In this document: piece after piece, positions 12,854 to 13,980 of the stretch | Layout: each line of letters opens with the position of its first letter | How positions within the stretch are numbered: position 1 is the stretch's first letter | Origin: Ignavibacteriota bacterium | GTDB taxonomy: Bacteria > Bacteroidota > Kapaibacteriia > Palsa-1295 | Length of the DNA: 13,980 bases | Assembly (NCBI GenBank): GCA_003151215.1 | Contig: PLXB01000332.1 | Coordinates: 1-13,980 of the forward strand | Reading direction: 5' to 3' | Translations under genes and position numbers: made by a program | The notes under the pieces: generated by a model | Told to the model about the DNA's origin: nothing | Seen by the model: the letters and a program-made list of their open reading frames with translations, nothing else | Databases searched by the model: none

Positions 12854-13651
12854 ATGGATTTACAACCGCTAATCTTACAGCCCATCGGCATCATTCGCAC
12901 GCCGTTTACCGACCGTGTCGATGCTCCGCGCCAGCCTGATCATGTGGGCGGAGGCTCGTCAGGAAAGATCATTCTTGAGCCTGGTCAGAATTTCGAACAG
13001 GCATTGGAAGATCTTGATGGGTTCGAGAAGATATGGCTGATCTACCAATTCGATCGCAATGCGAACTGGAAACCAAAAGTCCTTCCACCTCGCGCTGATC
13101 GAACGAAGCGAGGAGTATTTGCGACGCGGTCGCCGCACCGTCCGAATCCAATAGGACTTTCTCTGGTCACATTACTTGAAATTGACGGAAGAAATATTTT
13201 TGTCGATGGAGTTGATATCTTAGATAAAACTCCGATCTTCGATATTAAACCCTATCTCCCTTATGCCGAAGCATTCGCTGATGCCAAAGCAGGGTGGCTG
13301 GATGAAACGATAAGTATGGAAGATGCAAAAGAGCCGTGGATTTTTCATATCGATGATATTGCCTTAAAACAATTGGAATGGCTGAATCAATATTATCATA
13401 TCGATCTATTACCCACTGCAAAAAAAGTTTTAGAATATGATCCTTTTCCGCATCCATCACGACGCATATTCAAAGAAAAGGATGGTGAATATATGATGGC
13501 AATAAAAAGCTGGAGAATAGATTACCGAATCGAAGGTGATTCAATTCTGATCGTGAGAGTTCGGAGTGGTTATACTCCGGAAGCTTTGATTTCAGAGAAT
13601 GGATTGGTTCATCAGAAAGAGGCGCATGAAGGATTTCATAGGCTATGGTAG
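12854..13651 (+). CDS. trmO: tRNA (t6A37) N6-methyltransferase TrmO (TsaA/YaeB family)
   Basis: Seen: 265 residues beginning with LQPIGIIRTPF (6-18), the conserved opening of the TsaA-like beta-barrel. Then LDGFEKIWLIYQFDRN (54-69), the signature RGVFATRSPHRPNPIGLS (86-103) and GVDILDKTPIFDIKPYLPYAEA (119-140). The C-terminal domain carries DPFPHPSRRIF (196-206) and an IDYRIEGDSILIVRV strand pair. Known: TrmO uses SAM to methylate t6A at position 37 of certain threonine tRNAs, giving m6t6A in the cytoplasm; it differs from Rossmann methyltransferases in fold. Length is slightly above the ~235 residues of the E. coli enzyme, with no visible damage. The start at 12854 puts the conserved PIG motif near residue 10, as expected. 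The TAG stop runs directly into a hairpin repeat. Confidence 0.93.
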   Translation: MDLQPLILQPIGIIRTPFTDRVDAPRQPDHVGGGSSGKIILEPGQNFEQALEDLDGFEKIWLIYQFDRNANWKPKVLPPRADRTKRGVFATRSPHRPNPIGLSLVTLLEIDGRNIFVDGVDILDKTPIFDIKPYLPYAEAFADAKAGWLDETISMEDAKEPWIFHIDDIALKQLEWLNQYYHIDLLPTAKKVLEYDPFPHPSRRIFKEKDGEYMMAIKSWRIDYRIEGDSILIVRVRSGYTPEALISENGLVHQKEAHEGFHRLW

Positions 13652-13656
13652 GCTCG

Positions 13657-13676
13657 GCTCCGACTAAAGTCGGAGC
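13657..13676. repeat. Hairpin repeat directly after trmO
   Basis: GCTCCGACT (13657-13665) and AGTCGGAGC (13668-13676) are perfect 9-base inverted arms with a two-base AA loop, flanked by partial outer arms GTAG (13648-13651) and CTAC (13676-13679). The stem starts 6 bases after the trmO stop. No U-run follows, so it is less like an intrinsic terminator than like a dispersed palindromic repeat that may protect or end the transcript. It is a different family from the palindrome in rarA. Confidence 0.75.
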
Positions 13677-13687
13677 TACTATTGCCT

Positions 13688-13693
13688 TATAAT
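13688..13693 (+). promoter_or_regulatory. Candidate -10 element for yebC
   Basis: TATAAT, 33 bases before the yebC ATG, within a nine-base string TATAATTGT also found upstream of trmO. The expected -35 position falls in the preceding hairpin and shows no consensus. Confidence 0.25.
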
Positions 13694-13726
13694 TGTTACC
13701 TGACCTTCTCACAAATACAAGATACT

Positions 13727-13980
13727 ATGGGCAGAGCATTCGAATTTCGCAAAGTACGCAAGATGAAGCGCTGGGACAAAATGTCCAAGGCGTTTACCAA
13801 ACTCGGCAAGGAAATCGCTGTTGCTGTCAAACTTGGCGGACCGGACCCGGAATCAAACCCTCGTTTGCGCACGGCTATTACGAATGCCAAAGGCGTGAAT
13901 ATGCCGAAAGACCGCGTCGAAGCAGCGATCCACCGCGCCTCAAGCAAAGATGCCGCCGATATTCAGGAAATCGTGTATCA
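13727..13980 (+). CDS. yebC: YebC/TACO1 family protein, C-terminus cut by window edge
   Basis: Seen: 84 complete codons from the ATG at 13727, starting [20 protein letters not shown]. They continue with [41 protein letters not shown] and [10 protein letters not shown], the conserved first domain of YebC/TACO1; the opening with FEFRK and KRWDKM is the form usual in Bacteroidota. The full protein is normally about 235-250 residues, so roughly two thirds lie outside. Known: long annotated as a DNA-binding transcriptional regulator, the family has more recently been linked to translation through difficult sequences such as proline runs on the ribosome; mitochondrial TACO1 aids COX1 translation. 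It lies 75 bases after trmO on the same strand, separated by a hairpin repeat and a possible -10, so it may have its own promoter. Confidence 0.95.
   Translation, partial: MGRAFEFRKVRKMKRWDKMSKAFTKLGKEIAVAVKLGGPDPESNPRLRTAITNAKGVNMPKDRVEAAIHRASSKDAADIQEIVY

Noticed and set aside
1..13980. tRNA, rRNA, insertion sequences or integration sites
   Set aside because: No tRNA-like cloverleaf, rRNA signature, transposase frame or paired direct repeats flanking a block were noticed in reading.

Overview
The window reads as a chromosomal stretch from an uncultivated-looking member of the Bacteroidota/Chlorobiota (FCB) superphylum. Three large secreted proteins end in C-terminal domains typical of Type IX secretion system (T9SS) cargo, which is restricted to that group. 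Their mature parts are FCB-style Asp-box, FG-GAP and beta-helix modules, and several start codons lack a strong Shine-Dalgarno site. I cannot place it below that level; an Ignavibacteria- or Kapabacteria-like lineage is a guess from the style of the proteins. No rRNA, tRNA, CRISPR array, transposase or integrase was seen.

Layout. Positions 1-860 (minus) hold the N-terminal 286 codons of the AAA+ ATPase RarA, with a 28-bp perfect palindrome inside the reading frame. Positions 1055-4048 (plus) encode a 997-residue Asp-box beta-propeller protein with a T9SS/FlgD-like tail. Convergent to it is a short hicB-hicA toxin-antitoxin pair (4536-4091, minus). Next comes a two-gene minus-strand unit (8054-4636): an FG-GAP protein with a T9SS tail, then a 614-residue secreted protein I do not recognise. 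A divergent small XRE-family regulator (8206-8430) follows. Then, on the plus strand, come a Cys-rich right-handed beta-helix T9SS cargo (8564-10438), a free-standing DsbD/ScsB-type N-terminal domain protein (10487-11308) and an exported redoxin (11380-11982). A TylF-like methyltransferase (12787-12062, minus) converges on that run. It is divergent from trmO (12854-13651), which is followed by the start of a YebC/TACO1 gene (13727 to the window edge).

How the parts may work together. The middle of the window (1-12 kb) is mostly envelope or secretome: four exported structural or adhesin-like proteins plus two exported thiol-redox proteins that could serve disulfide chemistry in the cysteine-rich cargo next door. 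The flanks are housekeeping: replication-fork maintenance (rarA), tRNA modification (trmO) and translation support (yebC). Small regulatory and selfish elements lie between them: HicBA, the XRE regulator, and three short repeats of different types (a palindrome in rarA, a hairpin after trmO, and a 7-bp tandem repeat after the 614-residue gene). I found no convincing large undescribed system. The best leads are the palindrome inside rarA, the unrecognised secreted protein, and the redox/beta-helix cluster.
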